From NCBI GenBank assembly GCA_903642265.1, contig CAHJWN010000019.1, positions 1-54,850 of the forward strand: DNA of 54,850 nt, in the 5' to 3' direction. This stretch comes from Acidobacteriaceae bacterium (lineage in GTDB: Bacteria; Acidobacteriota; Terriglobia; Terriglobales; Acidobacteriaceae). The notes under the pieces were generated by a model. It made no database searches and was not told where the DNA came from. It worked only from the letters and a program-made list of their open reading frames with translations. Below are positions 43,100 through 52,459 of the stretch, in pieces. Position 1 is the stretch's first letter, and each line of letters begins with the position of its first letter. A program made the position numbers and the translations under genes.

Positions 43100-43903
43100 A
43101 TGTCACTCCTCTGGCTTAAAGTCGCGGTTCTGCTCTACGGTGTTGCCTCGTTGGCAGTGCTTCCAGTGGCGCTCTATAACCGCCCGCTCTGGCGCCATAT
43201 TGCCATTCCAGCGACCGTCGCTGCCGTGCTGTTTCACTTCGTCTCGCTGGCGGAGATGCTGAACGCGGCGCATCATAGTCTGCCGGTTGAGGCCCATGAA
43301 GTGCAGTCTGTGCTGGCAATTCTTCTGGCTGCCTCATTCATCGCTGTCTATGTACGCTACCGCACTGTTGCTCTTGGCATCTTCGTTCTGCCAGTCGCCT
43401 TCCTGCTGAGTGTTGTCGCCGCATTCCGTCCTGGTCAGGAGCAGCTCCTGCCGCTTCGCACGGGATGGATCTTTCTCCACGTTACGCTTCTTCTAGCCGC
43501 CTACGCTGCGTTGTTCATCAGCCTGCTCGCATCGCTGCTTTACCTGATCCAGGAGCGCCGCCTCAAGTCCAAGCAGGCCAGCCTTACCTGGCTTCCACCG
43601 CTCGAGACTACCGACCAGATTGCGCTTAAGAGCCTTCTCTTTGGGTTGCCCTGCATGACCGGCGGATTGCTTGTTGGGTCTCTCGTTGCGCAGCAGACCA
43701 TTGGCGCGAGCTACTTCTTGGATCCGAAGATCCTGCTGGCCTTTGCCATGTGGGTTGCGTACTGCGCAATGATCTTTATTCGCCGCCACTCCGGACTACG
43801 CGGACGCCGCGCCGTCTATCTTTCGAGCTTTATCTTTCTTGTCGTGCTTACGGTGTGGGCGGCAAACCAGTTTTCCAGCGTCCACAGGTTCGCCGCGCCA
43901 TGA
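43100..43903 (+). CDS. hemX: HemX-like cytochrome c assembly family membrane protein
   Basis: A 267-residue protein with about eight membrane segments, of the CcsA/CcmC/HemX family. The start at 43100 begins directly with a membrane helix (MSLLWLKVAVLLYGVASL); the open frame back to 42875 is not membrane-like and is rejected. His residues in 'VLFHFVSLAEMLNAAHH', 'GWIFLHVTLLLAAYAAL' and the family helix pattern fit heme-handling proteins, but the CcsA tryptophan-rich WGxxWxWD motif is not seen, so HemX is preferred. In Bacillus HemX lowers HemA levels. Its stop overlaps the hemA ATG (ATGA), supporting a functional link with HemA. Confidence 0.8.
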   Translation: MSLLWLKVAVLLYGVASLAVLPVALYNRPLWRHIAIPATVAAVLFHFVSLAEMLNAAHHSLPVEAHEVQSVLAILLAASFIAVYVRYRTVALGIFVLPVAFLLSVVAAFRPGQEQLLPLRTGWIFLHVTLLLAAYAALFISLLASLLYLIQERRLKSKQASLTWLPPLETTDQIALKSLLFGLPCMTGGLLVGSLVAQQTIGASYFLDPKILLAFAMWVAYCAMIFIRRHSGLRGRRAVYLSSFIFLVVLTVWAANQFSSVHRFAAP

Positions 43904-45192
43904 CTCAACTCAAACCAGAGCTGGTCATCAAGGACACGCCGGAGAAGAGCTCCCAGCGCACCCTCGTGCTTCTTGGCATCAACCACACCACTGCGCCCAT
44001 TGAAGTCCGCGAACGACTCTCGGTTCCTGCCGGCCGCCTTGCAGACGCCACTCGAACGCTGCTGCATCAGCCCGGAATCCACGAAGGCCTGATCCTCTCC
44101 ACATGCAATCGCATTGAGTTGCTGACCTCGCAGGAGATGCTTCCAAACGCAGTCGACCTGCACCGCTTCCTCGAAGAATACTTCGCCGTTCCTGCTGCCT
44201 CGCTTGCCCCGCATCTTTACGAGTACCGAGAGCGTGAGGCCGTGCGGCACCTGTTTCGCGTCGCCAGTTCGCTTGATTCCATGGTCGTCGGCGAACCGCA
44301 GATCCTCGGCCAGGTCAAGGAGTCCTACACGATCGCCCGCGAGGTAGGCGCCGTAAGCTCGTCGCTCGAAGGCTTGCTGCAGCGTGCTTTTACCGTCGCA
44401 AAGAAAATCCGCACGGAGACTGAGATTGGTTCCTCGAGTGTCTCGATCGCTTCCGTCGCCGTGGAACTTGCCCGCAAAATCTTCGGCTCTTTGCAGGGCA
44501 AGACAGTGCTGCTTGTCGGAGCAGGCAAGATGTCCTTGTTAGCTGCGCGGCACCTCATTCAGCAGGGCGCATCGAGCATCCTCGTAACCAACCGGACGCA
44601 GGCCCGCGCGGAGATGCTTGCAGCGGAATTTCTCGGGACCTCTGCCGCGACCACGGTGCTTCCTTTCGATCAGATCTACGAGCAGGCCGACCGAGCCGAT
44701 ATTGTTATCACCTCAACCGGCTCCCCGCAGAAGATCTTCAACCGATCGCATGGTCAGCAATTCCTGGAACGCCGCCGCCACCGGCCCATGTTCTTTATCG
44801 ACATTGCTGTTCCTCGCGATGTTGACCCATTCATGAACGAGGTGGAAGGCTGCTTTGTCTACGATATCGACGACCTGCAGCAGGTGGCGCAGGCAAACAT
44901 TGCCGACCGCGGGCGCGAAGCAGAGGCCGCCGAAGGCATCATCGCGCAGGAAGTAGAACGGTACCAGCAGCACCTGCAGTCGCTCGACGCGGTTCCCGCA
45001 ATCCTTGCGCTGCAGCAGAACGCCGAAGCGATAAGGAGAACAGAATTAGCCCGTGCAGCAAGGCGTCTCGGGGCGCTCACACCAGAGCAGCATGCCGCCG
45101 TCGACGCCCTTACCCGCTCGCTTACGTCGAAGCTGCTGCATCCGCAACTCACTGCACTGCGCGCTGCCAATGCTCTAAAGCAAGACAAGTAG
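43900..45192 (+). CDS. hemA: Glutamyl-tRNA reductase
   Basis: A 430-residue enzyme starting tetrapyrrole synthesis from Glu-tRNA (C5 pathway). 'LGINHTTAPIEVRERL' opens the catalytic domain, with the nucleophilic Cys in 'LILSTCNRIELL'; 'SLDSMVVGEPQILGQVKESY' follows. The NADPH domain has 'KTVLLVGAGKMSLLAARHL' and 'NRTQARAEMLAAEF', then 'FIDIAVPRDVDP', and the C-terminal dimerisation helices carry 'DALTRSLTSKLLHPQLTALR'. The start at 43900 overlaps the end of hemX; upstream open frame is the hemX gene in another frame. Confidence 0.96.
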   Translation: MTQLKPELVIKDTPEKSSQRTLVLLGINHTTAPIEVRERLSVPAGRLADATRTLLHQPGIHEGLILSTCNRIELLTSQEMLPNAVDLHRFLEEYFAVPAASLAPHLYEYREREAVRHLFRVASSLDSMVVGEPQILGQVKESYTIAREVGAVSSSLEGLLQRAFTVAKKIRTETEIGSSSVSIASVAVELARKIFGSLQGKTVLLVGAGKMSLLAARHLIQQGASSILVTNRTQARAEMLAAEFLGTSAATTVLPFDQIYEQADRADIVITSTGSPQKIFNRSHGQQFLERRRHRPMFFIDIAVPRDVDPFMNEVEGCFVYDIDDLQQVAQANIADRGREAEAAEGIIAQEVERYQQHLQSLDAVPAILALQQNAEAIRRTELARAARRLGALTPEQHAAVDALTRSLTSKLLHPQLTALRAANALKQDK

Positions 45193-45196
45193 CGAG

Positions 45197-45418
45197 CTAC
45201 AGCAGCTTTTTCAACTGCTCTTCGACCATTGTTTCCGACATAAAGAACGGCTTGTCCACGATAGTGATCTTCAGCAATTCATTCTCGTAGATCCAGGCCG
45301 CCTTTACGCCCATCTTTTCGATCGTGCCTTCGTGACCAACCAGATGGATGCCCTGCTGCGCGGCGATCTGTGCAGCTTTCGATTTGAACTGTTCTGGGCT
45401 AAGCGGAATCTCGATCAT
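45197..45418 (-). CDS. Small hypothetical protein (73 aa)
   Basis: A 73-residue acidic/basic mixed protein, MIEIPLSPEQFKSKAAQIAAQQG at the start and 'MSETMVEEQLKKLL' at the end. A central strand pattern (GTIEKMGVKAAWIYENELLKITIVDKP) suggests a small alpha-beta fold. I do not recognise the family. The frame is open to 45532 but the upstream part (rich in Gln, Thr, Arg) looks non-coding, so I take the Met at 45418. It is convergent with hemA (4 bases apart) and divergent from mutS. Confidence 0.65.
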   Translation of the reverse strand: MIEIPLSPEQFKSKAAQIAAQQGIHLVGHEGTIEKMGVKAAWIYENELLKITIVDKPFFMSETMVEEQLKKLL

Positions 45419-45532
45419 GCGGTCTCGCGTTCCTTGTTGGAATGGACTTTCCTGCGTCCAGTTTACAGGTTCAGTGCACCGGTCCTGCGTCTGCGATATC
45501 CTGCCATTCTGCAATGAATTGGACACCCGCAC

Positions 45533-48223
45533 TTGGCGACTGACACAATCACCGATTTAGTCGGCGCAGATGCAGCCATGCTCACGCCGGTAATGCGGCA
45601 ATACTTTGCCGCCAAGCAGCAGTATCCCGACTGCCTGATGTTCTGCCGCATTGGTGACTTCTACGAGCTTTTCTACGACGACGCCATTCTCGTCTCGCGC
45701 GAGCTTCAGCTGACGCTTACTGCACGCGATAAAGAGAAGAAGCAGCCGATGTGCGGCGTGCCGTATCACGCAGCGGAGATCTACCTGCAGCGACTTCTCC
45801 GGAAGGGCTATCGCATCGCCCTGTGCGAGCAGATGGAAGACCCAAAGCTGACGAAGACTATCGTTCGACGCGAAGTCACCAAGGTGCTCACGCCGGGCAC
45901 CTCCGTCGACCCTTCGCTCGGACCCGAACAGAGCAATTATCTGGCTAGTATCGCGGCGAAAGGCCCTGTCGCTTCGGCCTGTGTGGGATTGGCTCTACTT
46001 GATTTGTCCACTGGCGAATTCCGGGCCACTGAGTTTACCGGTGCGACCGCATGGACCAATGCAATTGACGAAATCTGCCGAATAAGACCGGTTGAACTTC
46101 TCTATGGCAACGGCCTCTTCGCATCCACCAGCGACAAGCTCGATCTCGGAAGTTCAGCCGCCGCAAAGGAAGACGAAGACACTTCGGGTCTTGACGGCAT
46201 TCGCACAAGGACCCCTGTTGAAGAATGGGTCTTCACCGCCGACTATGCTGTTCCGCTGCTGCGAAACCATCTTCATGTTCACTCACTCGACGGCCTTGGT
46301 CTGGCCACTCACGAGACCGCTGCAGTTGCAGCCGGAGCGCTGATTCATTATCTCCGCGCAACCAAGCAGGGCAATCTCGAGCACGTTGACAGCCTTCGCT
46401 ACTACGAGCGCTCGACGTGTCTTGAATTGGACGCAGTCAGCGTGCGCAACCTCGAGTTGGTCGAACCGCTGTTCTCCGGCGAGTCTGTCCAGACGACGCT
46501 GTTCTACACAGTCGACGCATGCTGCACGCCGATGGGCAAGCGCCTCCTGCGCTCAACTCTTCTACGGCCTGCCAACACGCTGGCGGAGATCAACGCCCGC
46601 CTCGATGCAGTCGCAGAAGCCGCCTCAGATCTGCGCAAACGCGAAGGGCTCCGCCGCTCGATGGACGGGGTACTCGACCTTGAGCGCCTGCTTGGCCGCG
46701 TCGCGCTTGATTCAGCAGGCCCGCGCGAGGTGATGTCGCTTGCCGCGACTCTGGGCTGCTTGCCAGGCGTTATCGCGGCCGTCAAGCAGTTCTCCGCAAG
46801 CAGGTGGGCCGACCTCGCGGCAACAGCCGACATCCTCGAAGACCTGCACCACATGATCTCGCTCACCATCGCCGAAGCTCCTCCGATTAACTTTGCCGAT
46901 GGTGATGTGATCCGCGCAGGTGTCGACGCGGAACTCGACGACCTTCGCGAACTCAGCCGCAGCGGACGTCGGGCCCTCGTCGCCATCGAAGAGCGCGAAC
47001 GCCAGCGAACCGGCATTGGCTCCTTGAAGGTCCGCTTCAACTCCGTCTTCGGCTATTACCTTGAGGTCACGAAGGCCAACGCCAAAGCGGTCCCCGCCGA
47101 TTACGAACGCAAGCAGACGCTGGTCAACGCGGAACGATTTACCACTCCTGAACTGAAAGACTACGAGTCGAAGATCCTGACCGCGCAGGAGCGTTCCGGA
47201 GAGATTGAGCGCCGCATCTTTGCAGAGCTCCGCCGTAAACTTCTCGCCGCCGCCAGCCGCATCCGCGAGACCTCGCGGCGCATTGCAGAGATCGATCTAC
47301 TCACATGCTTCTCGCATCTTGCGGCACTCCGCGGATGGGTGCGTCCAGCCATCGAAGACTCCGGCGTACTCGAGTTTATCCAGGCTCGTCACCCTGTCGT
47401 CGAGCGCCGCATGGAGGAAGCGGGCAGCGGCCGCTTCGTGCCGAACTCGGTGCATCTTGATGCCGATTCAGGGCCTGCCGTGCTGCTCATCACCGGGCCC
47501 AACATGGGCGGCAAGAGTACATATCTTCGCCAGACAGCACTGCTCGTCATCATGGCGCAGTGCGGCTGCTTTGTGCCTGCGGAACGCATGACGCTTGGCC
47601 TTGTGGACCGCATTTACACCCGCATTGGTGCCAGTGATAACGTCGCTCGCGGCCGCTCCACCTTCATGGTCGAGATGACCGAGACCGCAGCGATTCTGAA
47701 TACGGCGACAGCTCGCTCGCTTGTGCTGCTCGACGAGATGGGCCGCGGCACCGCCACGTATGACGGGCTCTCACTCGCCTGGGCCACGGTCGAATACATG
47801 CATAATCGCATCGGCGCGCGCATTCTCTTCGCTACGCACTACCACGAACTCACGCTGCTTGCAGATCAGTTGCCACGTCTCAAAAATCTGCGGGTTACGG
47901 TGAAAGAAACAGCTTCGGGCATCGTTTTCCTGCACTCCGTCGAGACCGGCCCGGCGAGCAAGAGTTACGGCATTGAAGTGGCAAAACTAGCCGGACTCCC
48001 CTCCGCAGTGATCTCTCGAGCCCGGGAGGTGTTGAAGGTCCACGAGAAAGCGGAGACCTCAGCGATGATCGCCAGCCCCACGCCGCAGCAGATGCAGATG
48101 ACCATGTTCACGCCACTCTCGCAGAAGATCGTCGACAGGCTGAGCGCAGTTGACGTCGACGAGATGACGCCGCGCGAAGCCTTGAACCTGCTCGCCGAAC
48201 TGCAACGGGAACTGAAGTCATGA
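45533..48223 (+). CDS. mutS: DNA mismatch repair protein MutS
   Basis: An 896-residue mismatch-binding ATPase. Domain I has the mismatch-probing motif 'IGDFYELFYDDA' (Phe-x-Glu). Connector, core and clamp follow, and the ATPase carries Walker A GPNMGGKST, Walker B 'LVLLDEMGRGTATYDG', the 'FATHYHELT' H-loop, and a C-terminal helix-turn-helix region. The first codon would be TTG at 45533 (ATDTITDLV...); the ATG at 45578 (residue 16, MLTPVMRQY) is an equally possible start that still gives the whole domain I. Neither has a clear ribosome binding site. The stop overlaps the anmK ATG by four bases. Confidence 0.95.
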   Translation: MATDTITDLVGADAAMLTPVMRQYFAAKQQYPDCLMFCRIGDFYELFYDDAILVSRELQLTLTARDKEKKQPMCGVPYHAAEIYLQRLLRKGYRIALCEQMEDPKLTKTIVRREVTKVLTPGTSVDPSLGPEQSNYLASIAAKGPVASACVGLALLDLSTGEFRATEFTGATAWTNAIDEICRIRPVELLYGNGLFASTSDKLDLGSSAAAKEDEDTSGLDGIRTRTPVEEWVFTADYAVPLLRNHLHVHSLDGLGLATHETAAVAAGALIHYLRATKQGNLEHVDSLRYYERSTCLELDAVSVRNLELVEPLFSGESVQTTLFYTVDACCTPMGKRLLRSTLLRPANTLAEINARLDAVAEAASDLRKREGLRRSMDGVLDLERLLGRVALDSAGPREVMSLAATLGCLPGVIAAVKQFSASRWADLAATADILEDLHHMISLTIAEAPPINFADGDVIRAGVDAELDDLRELSRSGRRALVAIEERERQRTGIGSLKVRFNSVFGYYLEVTKANAKAVPADYERKQTLVNAERFTTPELKDYESKILTAQERSGEIERRIFAELRRKLLAAASRIRETSRRIAEIDLLTCFSHLAALRGWVRPAIEDSGVLEFIQARHPVVERRMEEAGSGRFVPNSVHLDADSGPAVLLITGPNMGGKSTYLRQTALLVIMAQCGCFVPAERMTLGLVDRIYTRIGASDNVARGRSTFMVEMTETAAILNTATARSLVLLDEMGRGTATYDGLSLAWATVEYMHNRIGARILFATHYHELTLLADQLPRLKNLRVTVKETASGIVFLHSVETGPASKSYGIEVAKLAGLPSAVISRAREVLKVHEKAETSAMIASPTPQQMQMTMFTPLSQKIVDRLSAVDVDEMTPREALNLLAELQRELKS

Positions 48224-49395
48224 TTGTTGCCGGAGTGATGAGCGGCACCTCAGCCGACGGCGTGAACGTAGCCATATGCCGCATCACGCCCTCACGCTCT
48301 GTCGGTGGTTCTCCGCGAATCAAGGTCATCGGCCACGCAGGCTTCGCCTATTCGAAAGCGATGCGCCTCGCAGTCATGCGCTCGATGAATGCAGAGGCAA
48401 TCTCAGTCGCCGAGATGAGTCGCCTGAACTGGCGCCTCGGCGAGATTTATGCCGACTGCATCGAAAAGTCTGTTGCAAAGTTGAACGCAAAGCTCGATCT
48501 TATCGCCTGCCACGGACAGACCATTTATCACCAAGCCTTACCGGCACACTTTGCAGGCCGCCCCACTCGTGCAACCTGGCAGACGGGCGAGGCCAGCGTC
48601 ATCGCAGAGCGTCTTCGCGTCCCCGTTGTCAGCGACTTCCGCACGGCTGATCTCGCCGCAGGAGGTCAGGGCGCTCCGCTCGTCCCAATGCTCGACTACA
48701 CGATGTTCCGCGATGCGAAAAAAAGCCGTGTACTGCTCAACCTTGGCGGCATTGCAAATCTGACAGCGATCCCCGCAGGCGCGGCCATCGAGCAAACAAT
48801 GGCCTTCGACACTGGCCCGGCAAATATGGTGATCGATCGCTGCATGACGCTTCTTTACGATAAGAGCTTTGACCGAACGGGGGCTATAGCTCGCCGCGGA
48901 AAGGTCCTGCAGCCGGTGGTCGACACGTTACTGAAGGACATCTTCTTCAGCGCCTCGCCGCCAAAATCATGCGGTCGAGAGCAGTTCGGTGAAGCGTTCA
49001 GTTTACGGTTGATTGCTCTAAGTCAAGAGGTGCAAGCGACCGACGCAGATATCATCGCGACCGCGACTGCGTTCACGGCGCAGTCCATCCTCGATGCTTA
49101 TCGCCGATTCGTATGGCCGCACCTCGGCCAGGCGTCCCCGCTTGCGAAGACCGAAGTCATTGCGGCCGGCGGCGGCGTTAGGAATGCAACGCTGATGCAA
49201 ATGCTGAAGGCAGCATTTGAACCGCTCGGTGTAAGACTCCGGACTATGGATGAGTTTGGACTGCCGCCGCAAGCAAAGGAGGCCGTCGCCTTTGCACTGC
49301 TGGGTTGGCTCACGTGGCATTACATACCGGGCAACGTTCCATCCGCAACCGGCGCGCGGCGGCCTGTAGTGCTCGGAAAGCTGAGTCTTCCATGA
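48220..49395 (+). CDS. anmK: Anhydro-N-acetylmuramic acid kinase
   Basis: A 391-residue sugar kinase that hydrolyses and phosphorylates 1,6-anhydroMurNAc during peptidoglycan recycling. 'IVAGVMSGTSADGVNVAICRI' is the family's N-terminal phosphate loop, followed by 'IACHGQTIYHQ', 'FRTADLAAGGQGAPLVPMLDY', 'LLNLGGIANLTAIP', 'FDTGPANMVIDRCM' and 'EVIAAGGGVRNATLMQML'. Complete. It overlaps mutS and the next lipoprotein gene by ATGA at both ends, so all three are translationally coupled. Confidence 0.95.
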   Translation: MIVAGVMSGTSADGVNVAICRITPSRSVGGSPRIKVIGHAGFAYSKAMRLAVMRSMNAEAISVAEMSRLNWRLGEIYADCIEKSVAKLNAKLDLIACHGQTIYHQALPAHFAGRPTRATWQTGEASVIAERLRVPVVSDFRTADLAAGGQGAPLVPMLDYTMFRDAKKSRVLLNLGGIANLTAIPAGAAIEQTMAFDTGPANMVIDRCMTLLYDKSFDRTGAIARRGKVLQPVVDTLLKDIFFSASPPKSCGREQFGEAFSLRLIALSQEVQATDADIIATATAFTAQSILDAYRRFVWPHLGQASPLAKTEVIAAGGGVRNATLMQMLKAAFEPLGVRLRTMDEFGLPPQAKEAVAFALLGWLTWHYIPGNVPSATGARRPVVLGKLSLP

Positions 49396-50921
49396 AGACG
49401 TTGTGCCTTCTTCTGCTGGCTTTTTCTACATTTGTTTCCGGATGTCGCGATAGCAAGGACTCGAGCACCGTGAACATGCTCATCGAAAGCAGTCCGAACA
49501 ACCTTGACCTCCGCGTTGGCACAGATGCACAATCCGAACGCATTGGCGCTCTCATCTTCGATGCCCTCGTCAAGAAGGATGAGCATTACAATTTGCAGCC
49601 CTGGCTTGCCACAGCTTGGGAGCAGCCTGATCCCCTCACCTGGGTCTTCCACCTGCGCGATGGTGTTCGCTTTCACGATGGCAAGATGCTCACGGCCGAG
49701 GACGTCGTATGGACAATCGAAAGCCTCGTTTACCCTGCCTATGGTGGCCTGATCACTTCGAAATCCGGCAGCTTTCAATCTATTGATCACGCTGAAGTAC
49801 GCGATCGCCTCACGGTCGTTCTTCACCTCAAGCATCCCGATTCAGGTCTGCTGTTCAACATGAGCGATGGCCTCTTCGGAGTCGTCCCCAAGGGATCTGG
49901 GCGCGACCTCGGCATGCATCCGATCGGCACAGGACCATTTCGATACGTCAGTGCCATTCAAGATAAAGAGGTCCTTCTCAACAGCAATCCTGACTACTGG
50001 GCCGGTGCGCCAAAGCTCCAAAGTATTAGGTTTGCGGTTGTGCCGGACGCCATAACTACAGCTCTCGAACTGAAAAAGGGATCGGGAGACATCGAGAGTA
50101 ACGCGATCACCCTGGACATGGTGCACTCCCTGCGCGACGCAGCTAATCTGACTACCGAGACTGCACCTAGTTCCGTGGTCGTCTATATGAACTTCAATGT
50201 TCAGGAATCGACTCTGAAAGACCGCCGTGTGCGCCAGGCGATTGCGTGTGCAATGGATCGCCAGGCCATCATCGACGCACTTTGGCGCGGAAAGGCTCGA
50301 CTCGCGAGTTCCCTTCTCCCGCCTGAACACTGGGCCCGTGCGCCCGATGCTGCTCTCGCGCAGTATCCGTACGATATTGACCGCGCGCGGCGTCTCCTTG
50401 AGGAAGCCGGCTTCCCTGCTGGCCGCGATGGTGTTCGCCTTCGCGTCACGCTCAAGACGAGCACCGATGAGACTACACGTCTGATGGCAGTAATCCTGCA
50501 GCAGCAACTACGCGAAGCCGGTATAGACCTGCAAATACGTTCAGCAGAGTTCGGTACGTTTTACGCGGACGTGACGAAGGGCGCATTTCAGATCTATGCA
50601 CTGCGCTGGATCGGCGTGAACGAAGATCCAGACATCTTCCGCTATGCGTATGGCTCGGGTAGTTTCCCCCCGAAGGGTGCGAACCGTGGCCGCTACAGCA
50701 ACCCTGACGTCGACCAATTGCTTGTGCTTGCAGGAGAGGCTACGGATCAAAGCGCTCGTCGGAAGGACTATATCAAGATCCAGCAGATTCTGGCGGAAGA
50801 CCTACCGGGAATACCGCTCTGGTATCCCGACAATGAAGTCGTCCACAGTCGAAGGCTCATGGGAGTGACGCCAGCAGGAGCGGGCGACTTCGACTATCTA
50901 AGGACTGCATCTGTCCAATAA
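49392..50921 (+). CDS. Lipoprotein substrate-binding protein, family 5 (peptide/nickel type)
   Basis: A 509-residue periplasmic binding protein of SBP_bac_5. The signal ends in a lipobox with Cys18 (TFVSGC). Typical strands: 'MLIESSPNNLDLRVGTDAQSERI', 'WVFHLRDGVRFHDGKMLTAEDVVWTIE', 'HPIGTGPFRYVS', 'VVVYMNFNVQESTLKDRRVRQAIACAMDR' and 'GAFQIYALRWIG'. No permease or ATPase genes follow (the next gene is convergent). Coupling to anmK suggests it may bind muropeptides or peptides freed from the wall, like MppA/OppA, but that is an inference. The start at 49392 is the ATGA overlap with anmK; the open frame to 49305 is inside anmK. Confidence 0.92.
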   Translation: MKTLCLLLLAFSTFVSGCRDSKDSSTVNMLIESSPNNLDLRVGTDAQSERIGALIFDALVKKDEHYNLQPWLATAWEQPDPLTWVFHLRDGVRFHDGKMLTAEDVVWTIESLVYPAYGGLITSKSGSFQSIDHAEVRDRLTVVLHLKHPDSGLLFNMSDGLFGVVPKGSGRDLGMHPIGTGPFRYVSAIQDKEVLLNSNPDYWAGAPKLQSIRFAVVPDAITTALELKKGSGDIESNAITLDMVHSLRDAANLTTETAPSSVVVYMNFNVQESTLKDRRVRQAIACAMDRQAIIDALWRGKARLASSLLPPEHWARAPDAALAQYPYDIDRARRLLEEAGFPAGRDGVRLRVTLKTSTDETTRLMAVILQQQLREAGIDLQIRSAEFGTFYADVTKGAFQIYALRWIGVNEDPDIFRYAYGSGSFPPKGANRGRYSNPDVDQLLVLAGEATDQSARRKDYIKIQQILAEDLPGIPLWYPDNEVVHSRRLMGVTPAGAGDFDYLRTASVQ

Positions 50922-50925
50922 GTTC

Positions 50926-51318
50926 CTATGCGGCAGCTTGCTGAGCGATTGCTGCAATCACCGCAATATTGGCTATCAAGGCGTGGGGAACTCCGTGGCG
51001 TCTGGCGAGGTATTCAGGTGATGTCCAGGTTATGGTCACAACGCCTTTGGCGTCTTCAGCGATCAAGAGCTTCAAAGGGAGATCGATGGCGATGCTTGGT
51101 GCAGCAAGCATCAGCGGTGTGCCGCCCTTGGGGTTGCCAAAGATAATCACCCGGGTCGGCAGCATAGGTAACCCGACCTTGGCCGCTTCAGCACTATGAT
51201 CGATCAATGCAAACAGCATGACGCCTTTACTCGAGAGCGAGTCCGTTAGCCGGGCCACCGTCTCATCGACTGAGTGGATGGATTGGATTGAGGTAAGACC
51301 ATTTTCTTTCGAATTCAT
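50926..51318 (-). CDS. DUF302 domain protein
   Basis: A 130-residue protein. The DUF302 pattern is visible: 'SVDETVARLTDSLSSKGVMLFALIDHSAEA', 'PTRVIIFGNPKGGTPLMLAAPSIAIDLPLKLLIAEDAKG' and 'VTITWTSPEYLARRHGV', as in the domain found alone or in membrane-linked proteins. Function of the family is not firmly known. No signal peptide. Convergent with the SBP gene, four bases apart. Confidence 0.88.
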   Translation of the reverse strand: MNSKENGLTSIQSIHSVDETVARLTDSLSSKGVMLFALIDHSAEAAKVGLPMLPTRVIIFGNPKGGTPLMLAAPSIAIDLPLKLLIAEDAKGVVTITWTSPEYLARRHGVPHALIANIAVIAAIAQQAAA

Positions 51319-51556
51319 ACTTCACCGCATACCCTGACATGTAGGCACTTATGCAGCCGATGTGAAATTAGCTGACGGCTTCATCTTAGTGTAAGCGGTC
51401 ATTCCTGGGACTAATGCCGCTGGCCATTTGTAAGAAGTAAGGTAGGCTTTGCTTTTCAGGTCGGTTTGATTAGCGATTCAGGTACAGAGATACTGATAGT
51501 CCGTATCTTGTTGACCATACTCTTATCGCAAAAGCTATCGCTTACACTCAAAACAG

Positions 51557-52459
51557 ATGCTCAACCAGGGCTACGCGTATAGAACATCGATCAGCAGCAA
51601 AGATCGCGGCCGGTTCCTGATCTCTCACCTGGCAAGCGTATACCCGCACTCAACCGCACAAGCCTGGCAACAAAATCTGAACCACGGCGAAGTCACTCTC
51701 GATGGTGTACCCGCACTTGGAACTGAAGTGTTGACCGTCGGTCAAACTCTGGTCTGGAACCGGCCACCGTGGGTGGAACCGGACACTCCACAGCATTTTG
51801 CTGTCCTGTTTGATGATCCCCACCTGCTTGCCGTCAACAAACCCGGTGGCCTGCCGACGCTTCCCGGTGGTGGCTTCATGGAGAACACTCTCCTTCGCCT
51901 GGTGCGGAAGCAATACCCAAATGCCAATCCGGTACACCGGTTGGGCCGAGCTACTACCGGTGTCGTGCTCTTCGCAAAGACGCCGCAAGCAGCCTCTCAA
52001 CTTTGCGCTTATTGGAATACCTCCAAGGTTCAGAAGATCTACTGTGCGCTCGCGCAAAACACTGCACAGCAAGACGCCTACGAAATTCTGACACCCATTG
52101 GACTTGTAGCGCACCCGCTTATCGGTTCCGTGTGGGCTGCGTTCCCTGAGGGCAAACCAGGCGGCAAGCCATCAAAGTCTTTGGCAAAGGTAATCTCACG
52201 CACTGCAAGCACCACAACGTTTGAGGTACGCCTCCACTCCGGGCGCCCTCATCAAATCAGGATCCACCTGGCATTCATCGGTCATCCCCTGGTAGGAGAT
52301 CCGCTGTATGGCGCGACCGGTCAGCCATTGGATCACCTGCCCGGTCTGCCGGGTGACGGCGGGTATTCTCTGCACGCTCAATTCCTGAGATTTGAACACC
52401 CTGTCACCGGAGAGCAAGTAAATCTAGAAGCAGATGTGCCGTATGGCTTCTATTTGTAA
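51557..52459 (+). CDS. RluA-family pseudouridine synthase with HRLG instead of HRLD
   Basis: A 300-residue RNA-modifying enzyme. An S4-like N-terminus ('FLISHLASVYPHSTAQAWQQNLNHGEVTLDG') precedes the catalytic domain: 'LLAVNKPGGLPTLPGG', 'NPVHRLGRATTGVVLFAKT', 'KIYCALAQNT', and 'EVRLHSGRPHQIRIHLAFIGHPLVGDPLYG'. In RluA enzymes the catalytic Asp follows HRL; here residue 130 is Gly (GGC; GAC would be Asp). RluA-like proteins with Gly at this place occur as a subgroup as far as I recall, so this may not be a mutation, but the catalytic role is then unclear. The 238-base upstream spacer contains its promoter; no clear ribosome binding site. Confidence 0.88.
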   Translation: MLNQGYAYRTSISSKDRGRFLISHLASVYPHSTAQAWQQNLNHGEVTLDGVPALGTEVLTVGQTLVWNRPPWVEPDTPQHFAVLFDDPHLLAVNKPGGLPTLPGGGFMENTLLRLVRKQYPNANPVHRLGRATTGVVLFAKTPQAASQLCAYWNTSKVQKIYCALAQNTAQQDAYEILTPIGLVAHPLIGSVWAAFPEGKPGGKPSKSLAKVISRTASTTTFEVRLHSGRPHQIRIHLAFIGHPLVGDPLYGATGQPLDHLPGLPGDGGYSLHAQFLRFEHPVTGEQVNLEADVPYGFYL

